The notes under the pieces were generated by a model, which was not told the origin of the DNA, searched no databases, and saw only the letters and a program-made list of their open reading frames with translations. Positions 17,726 to 27,530 of a stretch of 64,000 nucleotides of DNA are shown piece by piece; positions within the stretch are counted from its first letter, which is position 1, and the number at the start of each line of letters is the position of its first letter. The stretch lies in NCBI RefSeq assembly GCF_947490405.1, contig NZ_CANLGU010000002.1, positions 434,001 to 498,000 on the forward strand. The letters run 5' to 3'. A program made the position numbers and the translations under genes. This stretch comes from an uncultured Algibacter sp. GTDB lineage: Bacteria; Bacteroidota; Bacteroidia; Flavobacteriales; Flavobacteriaceae.

Positions 17726-18157
17726 ATGGGTTTACATAAAATTTTAAAAATTGTAGCTTTTGCTTTAGCTATTATTGGTGCGATTTTTGCGCTAATGATT
17801 ATGGCTGGAGATGAAGATACAGCTCAGAATATGAGTAGTTATATGCTATTTATAGCCTATGTAGTTTTAGGTATAGTATTGTTGTTAGTTGTTTTGTTTG
17901 TTATCAAAGGCTTATTTGCTGGTGATATTAAAAAGACATTAATGACAGTTGGTGCGTTTGCAGCAGTAATCATTATATCTTATGTTATTTCGTCTGGAAC
18001 AGATTTAGATTTGAAACCTTTTACAGATAAAGGAGCTGATGTCACTACCGCAACTTCTAAAAATGTAGGAGCTGGTTTATATGCTTTTTATATACTAGCA
18101 GCAGTAGCAATTGGCTCAATGTTATATGGAGGAGCTAAAAAAATGTTTAATAAATAA
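17726..18157 (+). CDS. Membrane protein of the exb operon, function unknown
   Basis: 143 residues with four hydrophobic segments (about 7-28, 40-63, 73-92, 113-132) and few charges between them. It lies between exbB and exbD with 21- and 3-nt gaps, so it is part of the motor operon. I know such a gene from the same place in other Bacteroidota, but not a defined function. An accessory or assembly subunit of the ExbBD complex is an inference from position only. Confidence 0.85.
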   Translation: MGLHKILKIVAFALAIIGAIFALMIMAGDEDTAQNMSSYMLFIAYVVLGIVLLLVVLFVIKGLFAGDIKKTLMTVGAFAAVIIISYVISSGTDLDLKPFTDKGADVTTATSKNVGAGLYAFYILAAVAIGSMLYGGAKKMFNK

Positions 18158-18160
18158 ATT

Positions 18161-18748
18161 ATGGCAAAAAGAGCAGCACCAGAAGTAAATGCAGGCTCAA
18201 TGGCCGATATTGCTTTCTTATTATTAATATTCTTTCTTGTAACTACTACTATTGAAGTAGATTCTGGAATTAATAGAAAACTTCCTCCTATGGAAGAATC
18301 TGAAGAGGATGTCATCATCAAACAGAAAAATATTTTTACTGTTTTGTTAAATGGTAAAGATCAATTACTTGTTGAAGATGAACTTATGGAACTTAAGGAT
18401 TTAAGAGCAGCAGCCAAAGAGTTTTTAGATAATGGTGGGGATAAATCTTGTGATTATTGCAAGGGGAAAAAAGACCCAGCTTCATCAGATAATCCTGATA
18501 AAGCCATTATTTCATTGAAGAACGAACGTGAAACATCTTATAAACAATATATCGCAGTACAGAACGAATTAGTTGCTGCATACAACGATTTAAGAGATGC
18601 TAGAGCATTATCCCTTTACGGTAAACCATTTACCGAGATGGAGGCAAATTACAAAGATGTTAATTGGCCTGGGAATAAAGACGCGCTTAAGAAGAAAATC
18701 GATCAGATAAAGATAGATTATCCTCAAAAGCTTTCAGAAGTACAATAG
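18161..18748 (+). CDS. exbD: ExbD/TolR-family biopolymer transport protein (first copy)
   Basis: 195 residues. The N-terminal cytoplasmic stub leads into a TM helix containing the proton-carrying Asp in NAGSMADIAFLLLIFFLVTT, followed by a periplasmic domain. It is longer than E. coli ExbD (141): an insert at about 85-135 carries CDYCKGKKD (a CxxC pair) and a charged helical stretch. The second ExbD copy lacks the CxxC. The two copies may form an asymmetric dimer inside the ExbB pentamer. Confidence 0.93.
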   Translation: MAKRAAPEVNAGSMADIAFLLLIFFLVTTTIEVDSGINRKLPPMEESEEDVIIKQKNIFTVLLNGKDQLLVEDELMELKDLRAAAKEFLDNGGDKSCDYCKGKKDPASSDNPDKAIISLKNERETSYKQYIAVQNELVAAYNDLRDARALSLYGKPFTEMEANYKDVNWPGNKDALKKKIDQIKIDYPQKLSEVQ

Positions 18749-18772
18749 ATTAAAATTTAACATTTATTAAAT

Positions 18773-19249
18773 ATGTCTAAATTTAAAAAGAAAAAAGGTG
18801 GTGAAATACCTGCTGTAAATACTGCTGCATTGCCAGATATCGTATTCATGTTATTATTCTTTTTTATGGTGGCCACAGTAATGAGGCAAAATACTTTGAA
18901 AATTGAAAATAACTTGCCTTTTGCGGATCAAGTTGAAAAACTTGACAAGAAAGATTTGGTAATGTATATTTATGCTGGTAAACCAAGTCAAAATTACAAG
19001 CAGTTTGGTTCTGTAGCTAGAATTCAACTTAATGATGATTTTGCCAGTGTGAAAGATATAGCATCTTTCATTGCGCAAGAACGTGCCTCCAAGCGTGAAG
19101 AATTGGTTCCATTTCTTACTACAGCCTTAAAGGTTGATAGTGATGCAAATATGGGATTAATAGGAGATATTAAGCAAGAACTACGTAAGGTTAATGCACT
19201 TAAGATAAATTACACAACTAAGAAGGGTAGTGTGTTTACAGGACAATAA
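18773..19249 (+). CDS. exbD: ExbD/TolR-family biopolymer transport protein (second copy)
   Basis: 158 residues with the same plan: a Lys-rich N-terminus, a TM helix with the motor Asp in NTAALPDIVFMLLFFFMVAT, and a periplasmic domain ending in GSVFTGQ. It lacks the CxxC insert of the first copy. It is the last gene of the exb operon, 24 nt after the first exbD, and is closed by a perfect palindromic terminator. Confidence 0.93.
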   Translation: MSKFKKKKGGEIPAVNTAALPDIVFMLLFFFMVATVMRQNTLKIENNLPFADQVEKLDKKDLVMYIYAGKPSQNYKQFGSVARIQLNDDFASVKDIASFIAQERASKREELVPFLTTALKVDSDANMGLIGDIKQELRKVNALKINYTTKKGSVFTGQ

Positions 19250-19271
19250 CTTTACTTTCTTAATTTTATAT

Positions 19272-19303
19272 AAAGGCGTTTTGAAATTTCAAAACGCCTT
19301 TTA
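19272..19303 (+). terminator. Intrinsic terminator of the exb operon
   Basis: A perfect 30-nt palindrome (19272-19301), AAAGGCGTTTTGAAA followed by its complement, ends in a T-run. It lies 22 nt after the second exbD. Confidence 0.9.
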
Positions 19304-19379
19304 CTTTTTAGCGAAGTTCACAATTTTAATTTATTATTGTGGTTTTATAATATTTATACTTTAATTAATATCAGTTTTG

Positions 19380-20072
19380 ATGAGACATCTATTTTTTGTT
19401 TTGTTCTGCTTATCTAGTATTATGCATGGTATTGCTCAAGAAGAAACCAGTAAAGAAGTTGATTCACTTTATAAAGAAGATCAGCTTTATGCCGGTATAA
19501 CTTATAATTTATTGGGCAAGAGAGGTGATAATATAGATCAGAGTGGTTTTTCATTAGGGTTTCATTTAGGGTTTATTAAAGATATGCCTATAAATAAAAA
19601 TAGAAATTTAGCTATTGGTATAGGACTTGGTTATTCTGCAAATTCTTATAATCAAGATTTATTTATTAACCAGAATGACACAGGTGATTTTCTTTATACT
19701 ATTTTAGAGGACAGTGAAACCTATTCTAAAAATAAATTTTCTACACATTTGATAGAAATACCTTTAGAGTTTAGATGGAGAACATCTACACCATCGGAGT
19801 ATAATTTTTGGCGTATTTATGCTGGAATTAAATTGGGTTATACATTAATTAATACTTCTAAATACGAAGGTGATTTAGGGCGTATCAAGTTCACGAGCAA
19901 TAATGATTTTAATAGGTTTCAGTATGGACTTACTTTAAGTGCTGGATATAACACTTGGAATGTGCATGTGTATTATGGATTGAATCCAATATTAAAAGAA
20001 GATGCGGAAATAGATGGACAGCATTTGGATTTTAATGCGGTTAAAATAGGACTCATGTTCTATGTTCTATAA
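19380..20072 (+). CDS. PorT-like outer-membrane beta-barrel protein
   Basis: 230 residues from the ATG at 19380. A signal peptide (LFFVLFCLSSIMHGIAQ) is followed by an 8-10-strand barrel pattern: YAGITYNLL, GFSLGFHLGFI, LAIGIGLGYSAN, LIEIPLEFRWR and a terminal KIGLMFYVL. The pattern LIEIPLEFRW-RIYAGIKLGY is typical of the porin/PorT family of Bacteroidota. PorT itself is a T9SS component, but I cannot say this is the orthologue. It follows the exb operon after its terminator and overlaps the converging gene at its 3' end by 6 nt. Confidence 0.8.
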   Translation: MRHLFFVLFCLSSIMHGIAQEETSKEVDSLYKEDQLYAGITYNLLGKRGDNIDQSGFSLGFHLGFIKDMPINKNRNLAIGIGLGYSANSYNQDLFINQNDTGDFLYTILEDSETYSKNKFSTHLIEIPLEFRWRTSTPSEYNFWRIYAGIKLGYTLINTSKYEGDLGRIKFTSNNDFNRFQYGLTLSAGYNTWNVHVYYGLNPILKEDAEIDGQHLDFNAVKIGLMFYVL

Positions 20073-20675
20073 CAACCAATAGTTTACTAAAATTAATTGT
20101 GGAATTAAACCTATAAAAACACCCATGATTAATTCTTTATAGGTGTGGGCTTTTAAATGTAGTCTTGATGTTGCAATAGCTCCTATTATTATCGACATTA
20201 ATGCAAGTGTTCCATTAATATTTATGCTAAAATGAATACTTATAGCTATAAAAAACATAAATAAACCAGAGATCCCTATCATATGGATACTTGCTTTAAA
20301 TTTCATTATTGCTAGCAGCAAACAAGCCATGTTAGATAGTAATACCCCTACAAAGAAAAAATAAAGTTCTATAGCTTGCGAAGGCGTTAAAATTCGTTGT
20401 AAAACAATTAGAATAATAATACCATTGAGGATTAGAGGGTAAATACGCTCTTTGGTTGTATCAAGATTTAGAGTGCTAACTAAGCCAAGGGTTTTTAGAA
20501 GAAAATATAATAAAATTGGTAGAATTATAGTTAATATAAAAAGTGAAACTACTTTTGCTTGAATAACTTCTATTGGAAAATAACGTGGAGATTTTGCAAA
20601 ATAAAAAACAACTCCTAGTAACGGCATTATTAATGGATGAAAAATATATGAGATACTCTTTAGTAGTTTATCCAT
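20067..20675 (-). CDS. PAP2-like integral membrane protein, degenerate active site
   Basis: 202 residues with six hydrophobic segments. A C3-type motif of PAP2 phosphatases is visible as SRLHLKAHTYKE (SR, five residues, H, then E where D is usual), and a KERIYP segment stands where the C1 motif would be. The C2 motif PSGH is reduced to ISGL, so phosphatase activity is doubtful. The start codon overlaps the rpoN stop (TAATG), and the 3' end overlaps the barrel gene by 6 nt. Confidence 0.75.
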   Translation of the reverse strand: MDKLLKSISYIFHPLIMPLLGVVFYFAKSPRYFPIEVIQAKVVSLFILTIILPILLYFLLKTLGLVSTLNLDTTKERIYPLILNGIIILIVLQRILTPSQAIELYFFFVGVLLSNMACLLLAIMKFKASIHMIGISGLFMFFIAISIHFSININGTLALMSIIIGAIATSRLHLKAHTYKELIMGVFIGLIPQLILVNYWLL

Positions 20676-22135
20676 TATATTTTCTTACGTAAACGTGCCA
20701 CAGGAATGTCTAGTTGCTCTCTATATTTAGCTACTGTACGTCGTGCAATAGGATAACCTTTTTCTTTTAATATAGCAGCTAAATTCTCGTCTGTTAAAGG
20801 TTTTTTCTTATTCTCTTCTTCAACTACACTTTCTAGGATTTTCTTTATTTCTCTGGTAGAAACGTCTTCTCCTTGATCATTTTTCATAGATTCAGAAAAG
20901 AACTCTTTTATTAATTTAGTACCATAGGGTGTATCTACATATTTACTATTGGCAACCCTTGAAACGGTAGAAACATCCATATTGATTTCATCGGCAATAT
21001 CCTTAAGAATCATGGGTTTTAAATTACGTTCATCTCCAGTCAAAAAATATTCTTTTTGATAATGCATGATGGCGCTCATAGTTACAAATAAAGTTTGTTG
21101 ACGCTGTTTAATAGCTTCAATGAACCATTTAGCAGCATCTAGCTTTTGTTTGATGAATAATACGGCATCCTTTTGCGATTTAGATTTGTCTTTAGAATCC
21201 TTATAACCTTTAAGCATGTTGTTGTATTCTCTAGATACATGTAACTCAGGAGCATTTCTTCCGTTTAGGGTTAACTCCAATTCACCATCAACAATTTTAA
21301 TTGCAAAGTCTGGTACTACATGCTCCACAATTCGGTTATTTCCAGCATAAGAGCCACCAGGTTTTGGATTTAGGTGCTCTATTTCAGATATGGCATCTTT
21401 TAATTGAATTTCAGAAATATCAAATTTTTGAAGTAACTTTTTGTAATGCTTTTTTGTAAATTGATCAAAAGCATTATCAATAATATTAATTGCTAATTCT
21501 GTATCTACTGTTTTTTCTTTTCGGTGCAGTTGAATACTTAAACATTCTTGTAGATTTCTTGCACCTACACCAGCAGGATCTAATTGGTGTACAATTTTTA
21601 GAACTTTTTCTATGTTTTCTTCAGTTGTGTAGACGTTTTGAGTGAACGCCAAATCATCCATGATATCACTTAAATCACGTCTTATATAACCACTTTCATC
21701 AACGCTTCCAACCAAGAACTCAGCAATATCACGTTCTTCATCAGAAAGCCTGTAAGTGTTCAATTGATTTTTTAAATGTTGTGTAAACGAAGTTCCAGCT
21801 GCATAAGGCATTGTTTTTTCGTCATCATCGCTACTATAGTTATTGGCCTGAGTTCTATAGTCTGGAATTTCATCGTCACTTAAATACTCATCAACATTGA
21901 TGTCTTCTGCATTTATAGATTCGTTATCATCAAAATCATCTGTTGTATTGTCAAAATCAGAATCCAAGTCATCTTTACTCTCTTCTTTTCCTCCTTCTAG
22001 GGCTGGATTCTCTTCTAATTCTTGCTTTAAACGTTGCTCAAAAGCTTGTGTGGGCAGCTGTATCAATTTCATTAATTGAATTTGCTGCGGCGATAGCTTT
22101 TGTGATAATTTAAACTGTAAATGTTGTTTAAGCAT
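20675..22135 (-). CDS. rpoN: RNA polymerase sigma-54 factor
   Basis: 486 residues. Region I is Gln/Leu-rich (LQFKLSQKLSPQQIQLMKLIQLP, the activator-interacting segment). It is followed by an acidic region II (about 50-115), the core-binding domain, the HTH (ADEINMDVSTVSRVANSKYV) and the RpoN box ARRTVAKYREQL near the C-terminus. It directs core polymerase to -24/-12 promoters, with bacterial enhancer-binding proteins required. No enhancer-binding protein gene is in the window. It is translationally coupled to the PAP2-like gene. Confidence 0.97.
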   Translation of the reverse strand: MLKQHLQFKLSQKLSPQQIQLMKLIQLPTQAFEQRLKQELEENPALEGGKEESKDDLDSDFDNTTDDFDDNESINAEDINVDEYLSDDEIPDYRTQANNYSSDDDEKTMPYAAGTSFTQHLKNQLNTYRLSDEERDIAEFLVGSVDESGYIRRDLSDIMDDLAFTQNVYTTEENIEKVLKIVHQLDPAGVGARNLQECLSIQLHRKEKTVDTELAINIIDNAFDQFTKKHYKKLLQKFDISEIQLKDAISEIEHLNPKPGGSYAGNNRIVEHVVPDFAIKIVDGELELTLNGRNAPELHVSREYNNMLKGYKDSKDKSKSQKDAVLFIKQKLDAAKWFIEAIKQRQQTLFVTMSAIMHYQKEYFLTGDERNLKPMILKDIADEINMDVSTVSRVANSKYVDTPYGTKLIKEFFSESMKNDQGEDVSTREIKKILESVVEEENKKKPLTDENLAAILKEKGYPIARRTVAKYREQLDIPVARLRKKI

Positions 22136-22221
22136 GTGGTTTATTCAGGTTGTTACTCAAAGATATAAAAAGGGATTAGTATACCAAAGTCATACCAAAA
22201 GCTCTATTTTTAAAACTATTT

Positions 22222-23655
22222 TTAAAATTCAGCGTTTTGAGGTGTTCTTGGGTAAGGGATTACGTCTCTGATATTACTCATTCCTGTCGCAAACATCACT
22301 AAACGTTCAAATCCTAAGCCGAAGCCAGAGTGTACCGCAGTTCCAAATTTACGTAAATCTAGATACCACCAAAGCTCTTCTTCAGGAATATTTATGGCAG
22401 CCATTTTTTCTTTTAAAACATCTAAGCGTTCCTCACGTTGTGCGCCACCAACTATTTCTCCTATTCCAGGGAAAAGTATATCCATAGCACGTACCGTTTT
22501 TCCGTCTTCATTTAAACGCATATAAAAAGCTTTAATGTTAGCTGGATAATCAAATAAAATAACAGGGCATTTAAAGTGTTTTTCTACGAGAAAACGCTCA
22601 TGTTCACTTTGTAAATCTGTTCCCCATTCGTTAATGGGGTATTTGAATTTCTTTTTCTTATTAGGCTTAGAATTTCTAAGAATATCAATAGCTTCAGTGT
22701 AACTAACACGTTTGAAATTATTATCAGTTACAAAATTCAATTTCTCAATTAAATTCATGGGGCTTCGTTCAGCTTGAGGTTTAGTTTTTTCTTCATTTTG
22801 AAGACGTTGATCTAAAAATTCTAAATCTTCTCGATTATTATCCAAAACGTATTTGATGACTGATTTCATGAAATCTTCCGCTAAATCCATATTACCAGCT
22901 AAATCCATAAATGCAACTTCTGGTTCAATCATCCAGAATTCTGCTAAATGCCTTGAGGTATTTGAGTTCTCAGCTCTAAAGGTTGGTCCGAAGGTGTAAA
23001 CTTTTCCTAGAGACATCGCATAGGTCTCAGCTTCTAATTGGCCAGAAACAGTTAGGTTAGTTTCTTTCCCAAAGAAATCTTGCGAATAATCTATATTACC
23101 AGAATCATCAACAGGTGAATTTTTGATATCTAAATTGGTTACTTGAAACATTTCCCCGGCACCTTCTGCGTCACTGCCTGTAATAATTGGTGCATGCATG
23201 TAGTAAAATCCATTATCATTAAAATATTTATGGATGGCAAAAGATAGAGCAGAGCGTAATCGCATCACTGCACTAAACGTATTAGTTCTTGTGCGTAAAT
23301 GTGCATTTTCTCTAAGAAACTCAAACGAATGTTTTTTCGGTTGAATAGGGTATGTTTCGGGGTCAGAATCTCCTAAAATGTATAATTCATCAACTTGAAT
23401 TTCAACTTTTTGACCTTTGCCTTGACTTTCAATAAGCTTGCCTTTTACATGAATTGCTGCACCAGTCGTTATTCTTTTTAATAACGCTTCATCAAAATTT
23501 TCAAAATCAACAACACATTGAATATTATTGATTGTAGATCCATCATTTAAAGCAATAAATCGGTTTGCCCTAAAGGTTCTTACCCAACCTTTAATTTCTA
23601 CATCAGGTATGATAATATCTTCTGATAATAATTCTGAAACAGTTTTCAAAGTCAC
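22222..23655 (-). CDS. asnS: Asparaginyl-tRNA synthetase (non-ATG start)
   Basis: 477 residues. An N-terminal OB-fold anticodon-binding domain (about 15-105) precedes a class II core with motif 2 ([21 protein letters not shown]) and motif 3 ([11 protein letters not shown]). It charges tRNA-Asn. The reading frame begins at GTG 23655, or TTG 23649 two codons later; no in-frame ATG fits, so a non-ATG start is likely. A TATATTTAC box lies about 28 nt upstream on the minus strand. This direct route to Asn-tRNA fits a genome that also breaks asparagine down with the asparaginase encoded at 15.7 kb. Confidence 0.96.
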   Translation of the reverse strand: MTLKTVSELLSEDIIIPDVEIKGWVRTFRANRFIALNDGSTINNIQCVVDFENFDEALLKRITTGAAIHVKGKLIESQGKGQKVEIQVDELYILGDSDPETYPIQPKKHSFEFLRENAHLRTRTNTFSAVMRLRSALSFAIHKYFNDNGFYYMHAPIITGSDAEGAGEMFQVTNLDIKNSPVDDSGNIDYSQDFFGKETNLTVSGQLEAETYAMSLGKVYTFGPTFRAENSNTSRHLAEFWMIEPEVAFMDLAGNMDLAEDFMKSVIKYVLDNNREDLEFLDQRLQNEEKTKPQAERSPMNLIEKLNFVTDNNFKRVSYTEAIDILRNSKPNKKKKFKYPINEWGTDLQSEHERFLVEKHFKCPVILFDYPANIKAFYMRLNEDGKTVRAMDILFPGIGEIVGGAQREERLDVLKEKMAAINIPEEELWWYLDLRKFGTAVHSGFGLGFERLVMFATGMSNIRDVIPYPRTPQNAEF

Positions 23656-23759
23656 ACATATTTAAAAATTCATAGTGTAAATATAACGGTTTCAATGCTC
23701 ATAATTTAATTTCTAAAATCCAAAATTTTTCAGAGTTTGAAATTTATTAAGAGTAGAAT

Positions 23760-26147
23760 TTAACCTTCCTCCTCTTCCTCAGGAATAATGTTTATTGAAG
23801 GTTTTCTAAGCACTTGCTTGTTGGCAATACTTCGCTCTAAAGAAAGGAGTAGAGAAGGTAAAAGTAGTAGGTTTGATAACATGGCGAAAAGTAAAGTTGC
23901 TGAAACTAATGCTCCTAAAGCCACTGTACCACCGAAACTAGATATGGTAAATACTGAAAACCCAAAAAACAAGACAATAGAGGTATAAAACATACTTACA
24001 CCAGTTTCTTTTAAAGCACCGTACACAGATACTTTGATTTTCCAGTTATTAGCTTGAAGTTCCTGTCTATATTTTGCTAAAAAGTGAATGGTATCATCTA
24101 CGGATATACCAAAAGCGATACTAAAAACTAGAATAGTTGAAGGTTTTATAGGCACTCCCAGATAACCCATTAAACCTGCTGTAACCAATAGCGGTAATAA
24201 ATTTGGAATAAGAGAAATAATAATCATTCGTCCAGACCTAAACATATATGCCATAAATAAAGCGATTAAAATAATGGCTAATGATAGAGAAATCACGAGG
24301 TTTTTTACTAAGTATTTGGTGCCTTTTTGAAATACTAAGGCTTTACCTGTCATGGTTATATCATAACGTTCTTTAGGAAAAACTTTATCTATTTTGGTTT
24401 GAAGATTTTCTTCAATGCGCTCCATTTTATCAGTGCCAATATCCTTCATAAAAGTCGTTATACGAGCGTATTGCCCAGTACTATCTACAAAATTATTCAG
24501 CAAATCTATATTTGAAGATGAATTTTTGGCATAAGATAGAATAAAACTGTTTTCTTGTGAAGTAGGTAATTGATAAAATTTAGTATTACCATTATAATAG
24601 GCTTGCTTAGAATATTTAACTAACCCAACAATTGAAACGGGTTTTGAAAGCTCTGGCGTTTCTATAATCAAATCTTCAAGCGCGTCCATTCTTTTAAGCG
24701 TTGAAAGCTTCATGACACCTTTTTTTCGCTTAGTATCTACCATAATTTCTAATGGCATAATACCATTAAACTCGTCTTCAAAAAACCGAATATCATTTAC
24801 AAAATCAGATTCTTGGGGCATATCCTCAATTAAACTACCTGAGATTTTTATTTGATATATACCAATGATACTAACTACCAAAAGAATTATTGATGTAATA
24901 TAAATAGCAATACGTTTTTTCTTTACCATAAGTTCCATCCAATTTACAAAACCACCAATCCAGCGCTTGTTAAGGTGCTCTAAATGACGATCTTTTGGGA
25001 ATGGCATGAAGCTGTAAATAATTGGAATAATCAATAAACATAAAATAAAAATGGCTAAAATGCTTAATGAAGCTACAACACCAAATTCTTTTAAAAGTTT
25101 ACTTTCTGTAAGTATAAATGTTGCAAAACCAGAAGCGGTAGTTACATTAGTCATTAAGGTAGCATTACCAATTTTTGTAATAACCCGTTGTAAAGATTTT
25201 ACTTTATTCCCATGTAACTTTACTTCGTGCTGATATTTATTAATTAAGAAAATACAGTTTGGTATTCCAATTACTATAATAAGTGGTGGTATTAAAGCTG
25301 TTAAAACCGTTATTTCATAATTTAAGAATCCTATAATTCCTAGTGTCCACATAACACCAATACAAACCACAATCATAGAAATAAAAGTGGCTCTAAATGA
25401 TCTAAAAAAGAAAAAGAAAATAACTGATGTTACCAATAAAGCTGCTAAAATGAAGGTGCTTATTTCATCAACAATGTTTTGAGAATTTAAGGTTCTGATA
25501 TATGGCATTCCAGAAATACGCACATCCATACTATATTTGCTTTCAAAAGCTTCGATCTCTGGTATTAATATATTAACAACAAAGTCTTTTCTTGCTGAAG
25601 TGTTTACAATATCTTTCTTTAAATAAAGCGCAGAGCGTATTGTTTTTGTTTCCTTATTAAATAGAAAATTATCATAGAATGGATACTTCTTGAAAAGCTC
25701 GCTTTGTAAGATGCTTATTTGTGATAACGAGGTAATTGAATCTTTAATAAAAGGCTCTAATTTAAACCTTTCATTTTCAGTGTCCTTTATTAGTTTTTGA
25801 AGATCTTTTATTGAAATAACAGTTTCAATAGCCGCGTCATTTTTAAAATTTTCTGAAAGTTTATTCCAAGCATTTAATTTTTCAACTGAGAATAGTGTAC
25901 TGTCTTTAACTCCTAAAACAATCAAATTACCTTCTTCTCCAAAAGTTTTTAAAAAGTCATTGTAAATAATATTTATTTCGTGATCATCTGGAAGTAAGTT
26001 GGCTTCCGTGTAGGTAAAACGCATGTTTTCCCATTTCTGTGCTAATAGAAAAGTTGCAATTAGAATACTGAGAAGAATCACGATTTTATTACGTAAAATC
26101 AGTCTTGCAGTAACGTCCCAAAAGTCCTTAGAAAAAAGTTTAAACAT
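23760..26147 (-). CDS. MMPL/Patched-type RND exporter
   Basis: 795 residues, a two-fold repeat of one TM helix, a periplasmic domain and a five-helix bundle (TM1 about 22-40). The second-half TM motif keeps the paired acids in FGISVDDTIHFLAKY. The corresponding first-half position reads IGIPNCIFLINKY with no acidic residue. Size and motif fit the MMPL/sterol-sensing-like RND branch that moves lipids or hopanoid-like compounds. The C-terminus ends in a Glu tail. No adaptor or TolC gene is adjacent. The DUF5686-like barrel gene is 47 nt upstream on the same strand. Confidence 0.88.
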   Translation of the reverse strand: MFKLFSKDFWDVTARLILRNKIVILLSILIATFLLAQKWENMRFTYTEANLLPDDHEINIIYNDFLKTFGEEGNLIVLGVKDSTLFSVEKLNAWNKLSENFKNDAAIETVISIKDLQKLIKDTENERFKLEPFIKDSITSLSQISILQSELFKKYPFYDNFLFNKETKTIRSALYLKKDIVNTSARKDFVVNILIPEIEAFESKYSMDVRISGMPYIRTLNSQNIVDEISTFILAALLVTSVIFFFFFRSFRATFISMIVVCIGVMWTLGIIGFLNYEITVLTALIPPLIIVIGIPNCIFLINKYQHEVKLHGNKVKSLQRVITKIGNATLMTNVTTASGFATFILTESKLLKEFGVVASLSILAIFILCLLIIPIIYSFMPFPKDRHLEHLNKRWIGGFVNWMELMVKKKRIAIYITSIILLVVSIIGIYQIKISGSLIEDMPQESDFVNDIRFFEDEFNGIMPLEIMVDTKRKKGVMKLSTLKRMDALEDLIIETPELSKPVSIVGLVKYSKQAYYNGNTKFYQLPTSQENSFILSYAKNSSSNIDLLNNFVDSTGQYARITTFMKDIGTDKMERIEENLQTKIDKVFPKERYDITMTGKALVFQKGTKYLVKNLVISLSLAIILIALFMAYMFRSGRMIIISLIPNLLPLLVTAGLMGYLGVPIKPSTILVFSIAFGISVDDTIHFLAKYRQELQANNWKIKVSVYGALKETGVSMFYTSIVLFFGFSVFTISSFGGTVALGALVSATLLFAMLSNLLLLPSLLLSLERSIANKQVLRKPSINIIPEEEEEG

Positions 26148-26194
26148 GCCTTAGTTAAAAGATGCGCAAAGGTAGAAAAAACAAGTATAATACC

Positions 26195-27466
26195 TCATAA
26201 TGAGACGTTAAATGTAAATTTAAATGCAATATTATCTTCAAAGTTTGGTAAATGATATGCACCATAGCGATACGTAAAGCTTAAACCAAAACCAAAGAGT
26301 AGTTTATTCAGTTCAAAACCAGATTCTGTATATCCTTTTTTTAACGAACCGAATGAAATATTTTGATGTCTCTCAGGGCTATTCATATCTCCAACAGCAT
26401 ACCGAGTTATTAAGACCATTTGCGGTTTATATCTTGCAGAGATACTAAAAGGTTTTAAATAATGCTTCAGTTGAAATGTGGCAAATTTATCTGAAAAGAA
26501 TTCATTGAAATACATCGTCTCAAAACTATTTAGGCCAGCCACAGAAAAGCGTTGTAGTATCGTTTCTTTGGTGATGTTATTGGGGTATGCGTGGTACAAA
26601 TGAGTCAAAGGTGTATTGCCTCGGGCAATTCCTGAAACCACAGTTATTTCTGAAAACGCATCGTTCTCATTTCCTATTTTATGAATAGCTCTAAAATCTA
26701 ATTTAGAAAAACCAAAATTACTTCCTAAAACATCATTAAAAAATTTTGAATACTGAAGCGTAAATTTAGGATAACCATCTTCTATTTCCTCGGTATTTTT
26801 ATTTGAGACTTTAAACGTGTTAAATGGATTCCATTGAAGTCCTATTTTTGTACTACTTAAATGAAAAGAACTTATACTTTCACCATCAGAAATAAAGTTA
26901 TAGCTGTAAGTAGGGTTTACGTTGCTTACTGAGAATTCTGTTTTAGAAAGTAATTTAGGGGTTATTCTGTGTTCTAAACTTAATGATTTTGTGATGTGTT
27001 TATGGAATAAGTCGATATTTAATAAGCGAGGTTCAAAGAATTGAAAAAACCGTTTGTCAGTTAAGAATTTTGTGCTCCCTGTTTCTTGTAAATCATCTGT
27101 ATAAGATAAATTGATCCAAGTGTTCGATTTATCGGATAATCTAAATCCACCGCCTATACTATATTTAAAGCGGTGGTCTTTGAAACCATATACTACATAA
27201 CTATTAAATCTATATTTTTTTGAAAAAGCTTCGTTTGTAAGGCCACCAATACCTGTTCTAATTCCTTCGTATTGGTTAAACTTTATAAGGTATCTTAAAT
27301 CTGCGTTGAAGTATTTTGAGGGTAAAAATCCGTTTCCCAGACTCTTAAGTAATTCTTTCTTTTTTATAGAGTCTTGTTTAGGTTCTAAGTGTTTTTTATG
27401 ATATGATTGCGCTTGCAAAATAGTAGCACACATTAAAAAAAAGAAAGTATAATAACGCTTAACCAT
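26195..27466 (-). CDS. DUF5686-like outer-membrane beta-barrel protein (short form)
   Basis: 423 residues from the ATG at 27466; a TTG lies two codons upstream. The signal peptide ends near LQAQ-SYHKK. The body contains about 12 or more alternating beta strands and a terminal FKFTFNVSL beta signal. Segments such as FNADLRYLIKFNQYEGIRTGIGG resemble the C-terminal barrel of DUF5686 proteins, which normally also have a carboxypeptidase-regulatory-like domain in front. That domain is absent here. The function is unknown. The neighbouring MMPL exporter may feed a lipid to it, but that is only a guess from position. Confidence 0.75.
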   Translation of the reverse strand: MVKRYYTFFFLMCATILQAQSYHKKHLEPKQDSIKKKELLKSLGNGFLPSKYFNADLRYLIKFNQYEGIRTGIGGLTNEAFSKKYRFNSYVVYGFKDHRFKYSIGGGFRLSDKSNTWINLSYTDDLQETGSTKFLTDKRFFQFFEPRLLNIDLFHKHITKSLSLEHRITPKLLSKTEFSVSNVNPTYSYNFISDGESISSFHLSSTKIGLQWNPFNTFKVSNKNTEEIEDGYPKFTLQYSKFFNDVLGSNFGFSKLDFRAIHKIGNENDAFSEITVVSGIARGNTPLTHLYHAYPNNITKETILQRFSVAGLNSFETMYFNEFFSDKFATFQLKHYLKPFSISARYKPQMVLITRYAVGDMNSPERHQNISFGSLKKGYTESGFELNKLLFGFGLSFTYRYGAYHLPNFEDNIAFKFTFNVSL

Positions 27467-27497
27467 TTGCAAGAAATCCAGAAACTAGAAAATTTAT

Positions 27498-27525
27498 ATA
27501 AAAAAAGCGACATTTTAGTCGCTTT
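27498..27525 (-). terminator. Intrinsic terminator after pyrH-frr
   Basis: An 8-bp stem AAAGCGAC/GTCGCTTT (27504-27511 with 27518-27525) is followed on the minus strand by a T-run. It starts 6 nt after the frr stop codon. Confidence 0.85.
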
Positions 27526-27530
27526 ATAAG

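Noticed and set aside
19380-20072. Naming the barrel protein PorT of the T9SS
   Set aside because: The family resemblance is general among Bacteroidota barrels, and the gene context does not include T9SS genes.
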